Source: Motacilla alba alba (lineage: Eukaryota; Chordata; Aves; Passeriformes; Motacillidae). From it: a stretch of DNA of 64,000 bases. The translations under genes and the position numbers were made by a program. The notes under the pieces are model-generated. The model saw only the letters and a list, made by a program, of their open reading frames with translations. It was not told the DNA's origin and searched no databases. Positions within the stretch are counted from its first letter, which is position 1. Each line of letters begins with the position of its first letter. The DNA lies in the NCBI RefSeq assembly GCF_015832195.1, contig NC_052026.1:17889013-17953012 (forward strand), written 5' to 3'. This document shows positions 56,001-64,000 of the stretch, one piece after another.

Positions 56001-59000
56001 CAGAGGCTCAACGTGCAACAGGTAGGGATTTGTTGATACTTCTTGGAGTGCTGAGGGGAAAAAGTAAATAAATATTTACTTTTTATTACTAAATCTTTTT
56101 AATAAATATTTCAGTATTATTGCTAAATATTATTCAGTTCTTGCAAACATAGGATAGGTTGCACTATATATTTTTTGTGACTCTCTAGGTAGATCTCTTT
56201 AGGAAAAGCCCCAAAACCCAACAACAACAACAAGAAAAATCCCCTGAATTTCTCTTAATTCAAGCCTTCAGCCAAGCCTGGCAACAAGGTGACTTGGATG
56301 ATTTTACTCAGCCATGATGACCCACAGTTTCAGGTGTCCAAAATAATTTAATAAACTTCGGCAGAGTCATTTTTTGAGCCTTTTTCATGCATTCCACTGC
56401 TGCCCAAGCCAGACAAATAATTCATGGCTTGTCCCCTCCCAGCCCGTCAAGAACTTCTGGTTAAGGTTTCTGCAGAGAACAGGACAGTTTATCACTTGGA
56501 GAAAAACCAAATCCACAGAACCTAAATATTGGTCGGGCTCTTAAGGAGGGTGGAGCAACTGTTTTAAAAAAGTAGCTGTTTTGCAATCTTGTTTTTAAAA
56601 CGGGAGAACTACGTGAAATGAATGGAATGGCTATTAAGTGAAATAGAGTCAAAGTCTGTTTTTCTTGAATTGTTTTTCGCCACCCTCAAAGATAAATATC
56701 TTTACTAGGTATTTGTGCCCAGCTGGCTGCTTGTACAGTAAGGGAAAGATCTTTGGAACATTTTATTACGAAAGTGTAAGTACCTTTTAATAGCTCCTGG
56801 ATGTAATTTGTGGGAGTCAGTGGGAATGACAGAAATGGGAAATGCCAGCCATTCTGGTGTAATTTGGCTTTTCATGCTCTCCGGTTGTGGTGCTGTAAAA
56901 TGGTGCTAATAAAGATTATCTGCATTTTCCTCATCTTGCTGTTGAAAAAAGGGGCAGACTCCGGGAAGGCAAAGTGGTTCCAGACGTGATTTTGTCAGGA
57001 ATTGTCCTTAATGTGGACACCCATGGGAAGTGAGGGATGAGCATCAATAGGCAGCTCCTACAAAGGTCTCTCTGCTCCTGTGGGCAGCTGTCATCTGAAC
57101 AGAAACTATATATAAAAACCACTGTTCATTTGTAACTACATAACATTTTAAGCTGATTTGCTTGATCTTAAATTAGTAAGATAATTTATAAATAAAGCAT
57201 GGCACCATTTTCCCATGAAAACTACTTTTTGGGGTGAAGGAAGTTGGAAGATAAAAGGGTTTTTTTTTGGGTAAAATCAGTTTTTCTTTCCCTGTTCCAA
57301 CTGTTGGTGCGTGACTGCATCACCCCTGATGTGTCTGTGCCCTGGAAATTCTGTGATTGCAGACACCCAACCCCTCCAAGTGGCGTCAGCAGAAATATTT
57401 TGGGTTTGAATATTTTCTCGAGAACTGGAAATATTTCAGACTGGTCGCTCACTTCCAACACTGCTTCTCCTCTAAATTGTATTTAAATGTATGGTTTTGT
57501 TATTTAAAAAAAAAAATAAAATCTTGCCATTCAACCAGGCAGTGCTTAAAATAATAGTAATAAAAGAATCTGTATTGGGAGAGGAAGATTTAACAACCAG
57601 ATTCCAAAGGAGTGTACTCAGCTTATTTTCCACTTGGTGCTCTGGTGGTGGTTTCATTTCTCCTCTGTTTTTCACGTAGCAGTTGGGCAGCGTTGCTCTG
57701 TGAATGGGATTTATTTGATTCGTTTCACACCCCGTCTTTTCATCTCTTGTCAGTCCTCCAGCATATGTCGCGCTGCAATCCACTACGGAATCCTGGACAA
57801 CAAAGGAGGGCTGGTGGATATCACGAGGAAAGGGAGGACTCCTGCTTTTGTGAAATCCACCAGGAATGGTGTGGAGTCATTCAGGTACTGCCCTCACCAA
57901 AAACTGTTGGTATTACCTTTAAATACAAGCAGCTCTTCAGTTGCTCTCATGTAGACACAGTGGTCCAAATAATTCTACTCTGCTTATTTTTTTAATAATT
58001 TTTTTTTTGTTTGCTTGTTTTACAGGAAAAGTAAACCTTCGAATGCATTCATGGTTTCCAAAGTCACAAGTAAGTTTTAAATGTTGAGGGGAAAAAAATA
58101 TTGTTGATGGAGTTTTATGGGGTACTTGTAAACATCACTCCTTTCAGAGGTCTTTTTCGTTTTCAGTGGTTGTGTCAAAGGGTTCTGTGCCACAACCAAG
58201 CCCTGCAGTGGTGGTCTAAGGTGATCAGAACCTTAGAGTGACTGCCCACCCACCCTGGGCACTTCCACCACCTCCCACCTCCTCTTCCTGGGGGCATCTA
58301 AGAGGACGGCAGAGAAATAGGTGAAAATGGGCCAATTCCAGCAGCACCTCCTGCTGATGGATCATGGTGGGTCCAGACTTCAGGTGCTGATAGTGAAGGG
58401 ATGGAGGCTGAGCCGTCCATCTTTAAAAGCCTCAGTCAAGTGTCAACACTTACAAAAACTGAAAAAAAAAAAAAGTGGCTAATGTCCCAGTGCAGTAACG
58501 TCATGAAAAACACAATACATGTGAAATTAGTTCTTACCAGTGAGTCATCACATTTCTGATGGGCATATAAATAAACACTGCTCTACTTTTTAAACAATTC
58601 CCACTTTCTGAATATCTTTGAAAAATTCCTCCAATGCAGAACCATCCTTTTGATGAGAACCACCTGAGTCCCTCTCAGGGAGAATTGCAGGTGTCAAGAT
58701 TTTGGGGCTCCACATCTGGAACTGTAATACACCCACGTGCTGTGGATCAGCTGCTGGTCTCTTTTGAAAGCTGTGACCTTTTTAAGGCCACACTGTAGTG
58801 CGGTTGTAGGATTCCTGCTGGAGAGCTGGTCAGCCCCATCCTGGGGTCCTGCTGCTGGAGCAGCTTTCCTCCTGGTGCTCTCAGTTGGACAAGGGTCCCA
58901 CCGAATGCATTGTGTGGCTCTGACTTGTGTTTTCTGCAGCAGCCTGAGCTTTTGGGTCTAACAATTTGCCTTTCCACATTTATCTTGGCAGCACAGACTC

Positions 59001-59816
59001 TGGACTGTTACACCACAGTAGCTGAACTGTGCCACTTCAAAAAGCCAGCGAGCCACTGCCCAAGGTAACACAAATCTGTTGGGTTTAAAACCCCTGTCCT
59101 AAGGGAGGGGCAGCTTAACAGAGGTGCTGAGGACCCTGAATTTGAGAGCTGGTGGGAGAAAAGCTGATCATACTGGTTGAACTGGAGGAGGGGGTTGGGA
59201 ATGATGTGTTTTCTCTTGCCACCATGCTTTTCTTGGCATCACTGTGGAAAATTCACTTAATGTTTTTGGAGGGCTTCAGAAACATACCAGCCAGGCTGCA
59301 CAATCCTGTCCCAGCACTCTCTCATTTGTGAGTGTGCAACTGCACACTCTTTGTCTTTTTGCTTCTGCGTTTGCTGGGTTTTGGATGTGGTTTTCCTCTC
59401 TACCTTAAAACATGGAAGAAGTTCTGGAAGCTCTACAGGAGTAAGTGACAGGGCAGGGGGGCACAAGCACATGCAGAGATTTATGTGCACAGAATTGAGC
59501 AAAAAATACAGGTAGTCCCCCTTGAAAAGGTCATAAAAGACCAACCCCTCTTCTACTGGTCCAAATCCCCCTATTTGCCGTTCTGTACAAAAACCAAATG
59601 TCATCTGAGGGGAGCGAATAATCAAATTCACTGTTGCCACCTGCAGACCAGATGCAGGCCCTTGAAATCTCCCAGGAATGCAGCTGGCCTTCCTGTGCAG
59701 GCCTGCTGTGGAGAATCAATCTGCATACATTGTTTTCCAGGATTTACTGCCCAGCCCACTGCAAGGACGAGCCCTCGTACTGGGCGCCCGTGTTCGGCAC
59801 CAACGTTTACGCCGAT
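43766..59816 (+). CDS. CRISPLD2: CRISPLD2, cysteine-rich secretory protein LCCL domain-containing 2 (12 coding exons; 3' partial)
   Basis: Join(43766-44008, 49343-49461, 51560-51692, 51794-51909, 53204-53304, 54487-54645, 55961-56021, 56709-56775, 57754-57884, 58026-58069, 58992-59064, 59741-59816): 1323 nt, 441 codons, all phases chaining. Human has 497 residues, so roughly 60 remain downstream. Order: signal peptide (about 1-22), propeptide with N-glycosylation motif NSS and furin-like RSKR (47-50), CAP domain (about 62-203) with [19 protein letters not shown] and [11 protein letters not shown], Cys-rich hinge NWIGEAPYK...CPPSYGGSC, acidic/Lys-Pro linker, LCCL1 (about 290-390), start of LCCL2. 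The family is a secreted matrix and mesenchymal glycoprotein, linked to craniofacial development and endotoxin binding. The CAP cavity Glu of GENL is Gln (GQNL), as in human CRISPLD2. Confidence 0.96.
44175..44375 (-). mobile_element. Ancient CR1 LINE fragment
   Basis: TTTTGGTTGGAAGGGGCTGC, GGGTCATCCAGTCCATCC and the CAATTCCCCAGCCTGCCTCA-type tail match the antisense CR1 3' region loosely. Strongly diverged. Confidence 0.5.
45305..45410. promoter_or_regulatory. CpG-dense cluster in CRISPLD2 intron 2
   Basis: About 15 CpGs in 90 bp (GAGCGTCCGCGGCCCGGCCG, then CTCGCGGCGCGGTTGCGC) inside otherwise CpG-poor intron. It may be an internal promoter or enhancer, or simply a GC-rich patch. Confidence 0.3.
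48806..48945. repeat. 35-bp minisatellite, four copies
   Basis: AGAAATAGGTGTCATGTTGG followed by AGATCATGGGATCCC repeats at 48806, 48841, 48876 and 48911 with very few mismatches. There are no unique spacers, so this is a minisatellite and not a CRISPR array. Confidence 0.95.
49343..49461 (+). CDS. CRISPLD2: CRISPLD2 coding exon 3 (CAP)
   Basis: 119 nt after CTCCCTACAG and before GTAAGG. Reads [20 protein letters not shown], then [19 protein letters not shown] plus AG. Human has IWEHGP where this reads IWDHGP. Confidence 0.96.
49462..51559 (+). other. CRISPLD2: CRISPLD2 intron 3
   Basis: Unique sequence followed by an antisense CR1 at 51231-51475 and a poly-T run at 51491-51504, close to the next acceptor. 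Confidence 0.75.
51231..51475 (-). mobile_element. CR1 LINE 3'-end fragment
   Basis: AGTTTGGGTTGGAAGGGACC, then TGGGCAGGGACACCTTCCAC and CTCCAAGCCCTGTCCAGCCT, are antisense CR1. The copy ends about 85 bp before a CRISPLD2 exon. Confidence 0.92.
51560..51692 (+). CDS. CRISPLD2: CRISPLD2 coding exon 4 (CAP)
   Basis: 133 nt after TTTTCCCCCTCAG and before GTAAAG. Reads [20 protein letters not shown], then [19 protein letters not shown] and CTHYTQ. Glu of WYDEV and His of HYTQ are CAP cavity residues. Confidence 0.96.
51794..51909 (+). CDS. CRISPLD2: CRISPLD2 coding exon 5 (CAP)
   Basis: 116 nt after TTTCCCTTACAG and before GTAAGG. Reads [20 protein letters not shown], then [18 protein letters not shown] plus AA. 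The intron before it is only 101 bp. Confidence 0.96.
51910..53203 (+). other. CRISPLD2: CRISPLD2 intron 5
   Basis: Unique sequence; nothing recognised. Confidence 0.7.
53204..53304 (+). CDS. CRISPLD2: CRISPLD2 coding exon 6 (Cys-rich hinge)
   Basis: 101 nt after TCCTGTGTTCCCAG and before GTACCT. Reads [20 protein letters not shown], then [14 protein letters not shown] plus one base. It closes the CAP domain and forms the Cys-rich hinge. Confidence 0.96.
53305..54486 (+). other. CRISPLD2: CRISPLD2 intron 6
   Basis: Unique GC-moderate sequence; nothing recognised. Confidence 0.7.
54487..54645 (+). CDS. CRISPLD2: CRISPLD2 coding exon 7 (linker)
   Basis: 159 nt after TTTTCTGCCAAG and before GTAAGA. 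Reads [20 protein letters not shown], then a Lys/Pro/Thr-rich stretch ending TTPESYM plus one base. The segment between CAP and LCCL is the least conserved part of the family; only its ends match human closely. Confidence 0.93.
   Translation: MTVMKIPSLLRQTRPTRWRSRRWRSRSRCSSTFQKTNPAKPSSPRKPPQSPT
54646..55960 (+). other. CRISPLD2: CRISPLD2 intron 7
   Basis: Carries an antisense CR1 at 54910-55372; the remainder is unique. Confidence 0.75.
54910..55372 (-). mobile_element. CR1 LINE 3'-end fragment
   Basis: Starts with CATAGAATCCTAGAATGG, the antisense of the CR1 ATTCTATG tail. It continues through GGAAGGGACATTAAAGCTCA and the ...CTCCTCTGACTGACTCCAGC... region that marks deeper CR1 3' sequence. 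The longest CR1 copy in the window and relatively intact. Confidence 0.93.
55961..56021 (+). CDS. CRISPLD2: CRISPLD2 coding exon 8 (LCCL1 start)
   Basis: 61 nt after TTTTTCCTCCCCAG and before GTAGGG. Reads [20 protein letters not shown] plus AG. The Cys pattern C-x8-C-x4-C opens the first LCCL domain. Confidence 0.95.
56022..56708 (+). other. CRISPLD2: CRISPLD2 intron 8
   Basis: AT-rich unique sequence; nothing recognised. Confidence 0.7.
56709..56775 (+). CDS. CRISPLD2: CRISPLD2 coding exon 9 (LCCL1)
   Basis: 67 nt after TCTTTACTAG and before GTAAGT. Reads [20 protein letters not shown], then YES. CPAGC and KIFGT are LCCL hallmarks. Confidence 0.96.
56776..57753 (+). other. CRISPLD2: CRISPLD2 intron 9
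   Basis: AT-rich unique sequence; nothing recognised. Confidence 0.7.
57754..57884 (+). CDS. CRISPLD2: CRISPLD2 coding exon 10 (LCCL1)
   Basis: 131 nt after CATCTCTTGTCAG and before GTACTG. Reads [20 protein letters not shown], then [19 protein letters not shown] and VESF plus AG. Carries the LCCL core [11 protein letters not shown]. Confidence 0.97.
58026..58069 (+). CDS. CRISPLD2: CRISPLD2 coding exon 11 (LCCL1 end)
   Basis: 44 nt after TTGTTTTACAG and before GTAAGT. Reads [15 protein letters not shown] plus one base, matching human SSSFMVSKV. Very short; supported by exact phase continuity. Confidence 0.93.
58070..58991 (+). other. CRISPLD2: CRISPLD2 intron 11
   Basis: Unique sequence with a short poly-A run near 58461-58474; nothing recognised. 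Confidence 0.7.
58992..59064 (+). CDS. CRISPLD2: CRISPLD2 coding exon 12 (LCCL2 start)
   Basis: 73 nt after TATCTTGGCAG and before GTAACA. Reads [20 protein letters not shown], then SHCP plus AG; it opens the second LCCL domain. Confidence 0.95.
59065..59740 (+). other. CRISPLD2: CRISPLD2 intron 12
   Basis: Unique sequence; nothing recognised. Confidence 0.7.
59741..59816 (+). CDS. CRISPLD2: CRISPLD2 coding exon 13 (LCCL2); last exon in window
   Basis: 76 nt after ATTGTTTTCCAG and before GTGAGT. Reads [20 protein letters not shown], then TNVYAD; leaves in phase 0. The continuation of LCCL2 and the stop codon were not found before 64000. Confidence 0.96.
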
Positions 59817-61758
59817 GTGAGTACAAACCTCTCCCTGCAGATCCTGACTGTCCTGCCCCACAGCTGGGCTCACTCTGGGGTTTTGGGAGAAATTCAAACT
59901 CTCCTGTGGTTATCCCACGTGGGGATGGGCAAAGGGAGGTGAAAGATGGGGTCAGCAGGCTTGGGAGAGCCCTTTTGGTCTCCAACACTGATTTATTCGG
60001 AGGGACTTGGATGTGTCACTCCCCAGCTCCTTGAGCTGGGTTTGCTGAGCCATTCTACTCTCCAGCACTGACTCCTTCCTAGAGATTTGGTCACATCCCT
60101 TAACCTCCCCCAGCCTTAGGGCTCTGGCTGTGAAATCATGGTTGCACTTGTTTACCTTTATAAAGCATTTTGGGATTTACAGATGAGCACCAAAGGGCTT
60201 TTATTCCATCCTATCACACAATAGAGTTGACAGAAAAAGACCTCTCCTCCCTTTCCTCCTCCTTCTGGGAGATGAACAGCTTCTGAGCAGCCAGGACAGA
60301 GCTCAGAGCAGTGGAAAGAAAGAAAGTGTGAGAGCTGGTTTTATGGGTTTGTTTTTCTGAGCTTTGCTCAAGGGGATGAGCAGAGACTTGATGCTAAAAC
60401 TAGGCAGAGTCATTTTCTTGAAATCTCTTTGTATTAGGCCTCTAAACACTGGGTCTTGATGTTTTCCATTTGTGGGTGTCTGGTTATTTTGGATTTTTTC
60501 CTCATTTTCTGTTTTCCATCGGGGGCTGTGTTCAGGAATGCCAGCTCCCTGGCTGCCCTGTAGCCTGTAGGATCGTGGTTTAGGAAGCCTGGGGAAAGCA
60601 GTCGGATTGTGGACCCCCAGCTTCAGGTCACCCTGGAGCTTTGCAGAGTGCTGAGAAAATCCGTCCTGCAGGAATCATACAGTAATTTGGAGAAGCAATT
60701 TTGAAAGCAATTAAAAAAAAACCAAAAAAACAAAACAACCAAAAAAACCAAAAGCCCACACTATTTTTTTGAAGGTAGAGCTGCACAAACAGGTTATCCT
60801 GGACTAGCTCACAGGCAAATTCATGGAGCAGCTGCCTCCCTGCAGTACCTGCCTCCTGCATGCTCCCACCTGCAGGAAATGGGAAATAGTTTTCTCTTTT
60901 TTACAGAGGACAAACCTCCCTCAGATCACCCCTAAACAGGGCCTGTGATTACAAAGGAATTAGGTGAGGAGCAGCATCCCAGGCTGGCATTGCACTGACG
61001 CAAAAGGATTAGTGTCCTTTAATGAACCCATTTCCTCCTCTCCCTCCTGGGTATTGTTGCATAAACGGGGGCATGGGTGGTGGCTTGGGAGAAAAACAAA
61101 AAGCAGTAGTAATAAAAAAAGTATTTGGCCACTTCCTCGAGGGTTTGGTTAAACTTTTTTTGGACTACTGTGCTAGCAGGGTGATGTGGAGGTGCCAGGA
61201 AAGAATTGAGGTTGGTGGCAAAGCAGGTGAGACCTGCTGGGACAAAGAGTTTGAGGTGACTCTGAATGGTGCTGCAAAGGGAGAGGTGGGGGTGCTGGGA
61301 ATGCTCAGAACAGGAAGTTGAGAAGAGAAATAACCACACCACGCGAGGAGAATCTGGGGAAAGGCTTTTCCCAGGGAGAAAGGTCTGTGCAGGGTGCTGG
61401 GAATTAACCCAAGCCCACTGCTGAGGAATAAAGCAGGCAATGAGTTGGGTGAGACAAGTGCTGGTCTATTGGGAGGGCTTTGGGAAGACAACTTCATGTC
61501 CAGTTGGCACCTTCATGGCCCTGGGGGCACCTGGGCTCCAACTGAGTCTTCTTAAATAAGCTGTCTAAAAGACTATGAAACATTTAGCCCCATTTCCAGT
61601 CTGCACTTTGCTTTAAAAAGCAGTTCAGGGAATTGTTTGTGGGGAAATTATTAAGGCTGTGGAACAGGGAGGTAGAGGACACTTGAATTTTGGGGCAAAT
61701 GAACAAAATGCAAGAAATATGCAATGGTAAAAGTGGACAGGCCTGATTCAGGGATGGT

Positions 61759-61915
61759 CATAGAGCTATGGAATGGTTTGGGTTGGAAGGGACTTCAAAG
61801 CTCATCCAGTTCCACCCCCAGCCATGAGCAGGGACATTTTCCATAGACCAGGATGCTCCAAGCCCTGTCCAACCTGGCCTTGATGCTGGAGCTCTGGGAA
61901 CAGCCAGGGATCTTT
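61759..61915 (-). mobile_element. CR1 LINE 3'-end fragment
   Basis: CATAGAGCTATGGAATGGTT, then TGGGTTGGAAGGGACTTCAA and CTCCAAGCCCTGTCCAACCT, are antisense CR1 tail. Diverged and short. Confidence 0.9.
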
Positions 61916-62085
61916 GTGGAGGTTGTAAAAGAGCTTTTGACTTCCATGAGACTCTGTCATTTGTCACTCTGCCTGGCTCCTGGTGTGACATAATCCTGCA
62001 GGGGAAACCCATCCCCATCCCTGCCCAGGAGCCACTTTTGAGATAAGGTTTTATATCCACAGTTGTGCAGTGGTTGCTTGGAGGA

Positions 62086-62131
62086 GGATGGATGGATGGA
62101 TGGATGGATGGATGGATGGATGGATGGATGG
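62086..62131. repeat. (GGAT)n microsatellite
   Basis: About eleven uninterrupted GGAT units in CRISPLD2 intron 13, the same motif as at 3004-3054. Confidence 0.95.
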
Positions 62132-62774
62132 CCTGCACAGAGGCAGGAGTTTGTCACCAGAGCAAACTGAGTTGGGAGTCAGCTGCCAGGAGATATGAAC
62201 TCAGTGATTAAACCAGTCACACTAGTGAGGAAATCTGGGTGATTGAGCTCATAGTCAGAGAACACTGTTAATGACCCACTATAAAGTGTGTTGTCATTTT
62301 ATGGTGTGTGCCCTGGGGCTCATTTCATCAGGAATTGGTCTCAGAGCATACCAAGGGGCTTCACCATGGAAAACTGTTTCATTGTCCATGCTGCTGTACT
62401 CCTGGACCTGGACGGGAAGGCTTTATTCTTGTAATGTCTCATCTTCCAAAAGCTCTGCAATTAATTAATCAAAGCACAGCCTGGCCTGGGACATGAGAGG
62501 GCTGTAATCCAACAGAGTGATAAGAGGAGGTTTGGGGTGAATCTGTTGGTCAAAGCTTTGAGTGAGCGGCGGAACAGCAAGTCCTGGAAAAAAAAAAATA
62601 ACAGGAATGCTTTGAAAAGAACATTGTTCAGGATGTCTCCCAGCAGAGAGTGTTGCAAATTGATCCAGGACAGTTTAATTTTATGAGCCAGTTTTAGATT
62701 TATAGATTTCCCACCACATATTCGGGCAAATTCACTGCATATCTTCCAAACACAGCATTCCCTTGCTCCCTTGA

Positions 62775-62887
62775 CCATATATAGAAGCAAAATACCGAGC
62801 TAGCACTCAAAACTCTGCGGGCTGCCAAGAGATAGGCCATCCAAAGTGATAAATATATATATAGGGGACAAGAGCTGCCATATATGG
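62775..62887. promoter_or_regulatory. CArG-box pair (candidate SRF sites)
   Basis: CCATATATGG at 62878-62887 is a perfect, palindromic CC(A/T)6GG serum-response-factor site. CCATATATAG at 62775-62784 is one base off consensus. Both lie in an AT-rich, low-repeat stretch of CRISPLD2 intron 13. Function is inferred from motif only. Confidence 0.45.
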
Positions 62888-63547
62888 CTGCGGCAGGGGA
62901 GCAGCATGGGCTGCATCGTCCATACACAATGGGAACAGTTGCACTTGGCACTGGTTTTGTGGTACTTGGATTTTTAGCAATCAGGGCATTTCTGGGCTTG
63001 GGATTTTCACCTGCGGCAGTTTCGCCGTGCAGAGTTGGTTTTTCCTTTCCGTTCTTCCAGCTTGCTGTATGTAAACCCTGCAGAGAGCTGGTGGCCAAGT
63101 TTACACTATCCCTCAGCCTTCTGTGCTTTTGCTCCCTTTTCCAGGATGCTTTGGGGGCTTAGTCATCAGTTGTCGCTGGTTTGTGTTCCTCCAGCTCTTC
63201 TGACTCTGCACATCTGGGATGTGCAATAGAGAAGCTTTGGTCTTTCCAGAAGTGTATCTCCCTCCACATTTGGGGTTGTCTTATGGGGTAATGCCCACCC
63301 AAAAACTACACCAGACAAAGGGGGCAGCCCTTCTTTCTAGGAAAGACAGAAGGATGTGAGCTGTCCCAGATAATTAGTGATCTACCTTAATTCAGGAGAA
63401 GCATTTCCTTTCCAAGCAACAGTGTGGATAACCTTTGCTGTCAGTAGCACAGAGTTTCACCTCAGAGGTTTTTCTGCTGCAGTCCCAAGAGGCACTGGCT
63501 GGAAAGCTGTCCTCAATCCAGTCCTGGCATTGGGTAGGATGAAGATG

Positions 63548-63778
63548 TGTGGTTTTAGACTGGACGTTGAGAAGGAATTGTTCCCTGGGAGGGTGAGGAG
63601 GCCCTGGCATAGGTTTTCCAGGGAAGCTGTGGCTGCTCCATCCCTGGAGATGTCCAAGGCCTGGTTGGATGGGGCTTGGAGAAACCTGGGACAGTGGAAG
63701 GTGTCCCTGTCCATGGCAGGGGTGGGACTGGATGAGCTTTAAGGTCCCTTCCAACCAAACCACTCCATGATTCTATGA
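63548..63778 (+). mobile_element. CR1 LINE 3'-end fragment
   Basis: TTGTTCCCTGGGAGGGTGAG, then GAGATGTCCAAGGCCTGGTT and GATGAGCTTTAAGGTCCCTT, ending ATTCTATGATGATC, is a sense CR1 3' end with its terminal ATTCTATG repeat intact. Confidence 0.93.
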
Positions 63779-64000
63779 TGATCTCACAGGTGCAGCTCCA
63801 CCTCAGAACGATGGAAAATTCTGCTTTCCTCTGTGGTGATGGTGGATCTTCTGTCACCCAGGGATTATGACATACCTGCCAGATCTAGTCCATAATTTGT
63901 CCAAAAGAGGGACAAAACTGTTTCATAACTGTTTCTTTGTCTACTCCCCGTTTTTCTTGGTCTTGATGGAATTGATAAGTCTTCACATATAAAATACAGA

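Larger units (their letters stand above)
59817..64000 (+). other. CRISPLD2: CRISPLD2 intron 13, 5' part
   Basis: Contains two CR1 fragments (61759-61915 antisense, 63548-63778 sense), a (GGAT)n microsatellite at 62086-62131 and an AT-rich block with two CArG-type sites at 62600-62890. No further LCCL exon was found. Confidence 0.75.

Noticed and set aside
60961..63200. Search for the remaining LCCL2 exons of CRISPLD2 in the last 4 kb
   Set aside because: No segment with the expected SSICxxAVHAG pattern or a splice-bounded frame was found; the exons are taken to lie beyond 64000.
1..64000. tRNA, rRNA, snoRNA or microRNA genes
   Set aside because: No cloverleaf with A/B boxes, no convincing C/D or H/ACA boxes and no clear miRNA hairpin were seen by eye; a covariance-model scan would be decisive.

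Overview
The window is vertebrate nuclear DNA, almost certainly from a bird. It holds two spliced protein-coding genes with canonical GT-AG introns. The interspersed repeats are nearly all CR1 LINE 3' ends (the ...CCCTTCCAACC...ATTCTATGAT type), which dominate bird genomes, and there are no SINEs. The compact introns fit a bird, possibly a passerine, but the species cannot be fixed from the sequence. Both genes lie on the + strand, head to tail, in the same order as on human 16q24.1.

Layout. Positions 1-5506 are the 3' part of intron 1 of USP10. Positions 5507-32946 carry 13 USP10 coding exons, which complete the protein except for the first few residues, encoded upstream of the window. The USP10 3'UTR runs to about 33825 and ends at a textbook poly(A) signal with a GU-rich downstream element. 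Positions 33826-39600 are intergenic. A TATA-type promoter and a non-coding first exon (about 39600-39774, ending in a GTAAGT donor) are proposed for CRISPLD2. The CRISPLD2 start codon is at 43766, and 12 coding exons follow to 59816, encoding about 441 residues. The last part of the second LCCL domain and the stop codon lie beyond the window.

USP10 is a cytosolic ubiquitin-specific protease that joins G3BP in stress-granule biology and deubiquitinates p53 and other substrates. The G3BP-binding N-terminal motif, a PAM2-like motif, the catalytic Cys box (exon 5) and the His box (exon 14) are all readable. Chaining exons by phase gives 789 residues with an assumed 7 from exon 1, against 798 in human. 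CRISPLD2 is a secreted CAP plus 2xLCCL matrix/mesenchymal glycoprotein; its signal peptide, a furin-like site, the CAP signatures and the first LCCL domain are intact. The two proteins are not known to work together; the linkage is conserved synteny.

No prokaryote-style systems, tRNA, rRNA or CRISPR arrays are present. The most interesting points are: a tandem duplication of the 3' end of USP10 intron 13 that stops at the splice acceptor; an almost cytosine-free G/T-rich degenerate satellite before USP10 exon 10; a D-to-E change in the G3BP-binding motif; a GC spike confined to half of USP10 exon 4; the TATA-type CRISPLD2 promoter; and a perfect CArG box pair in a CRISPLD2 intron.
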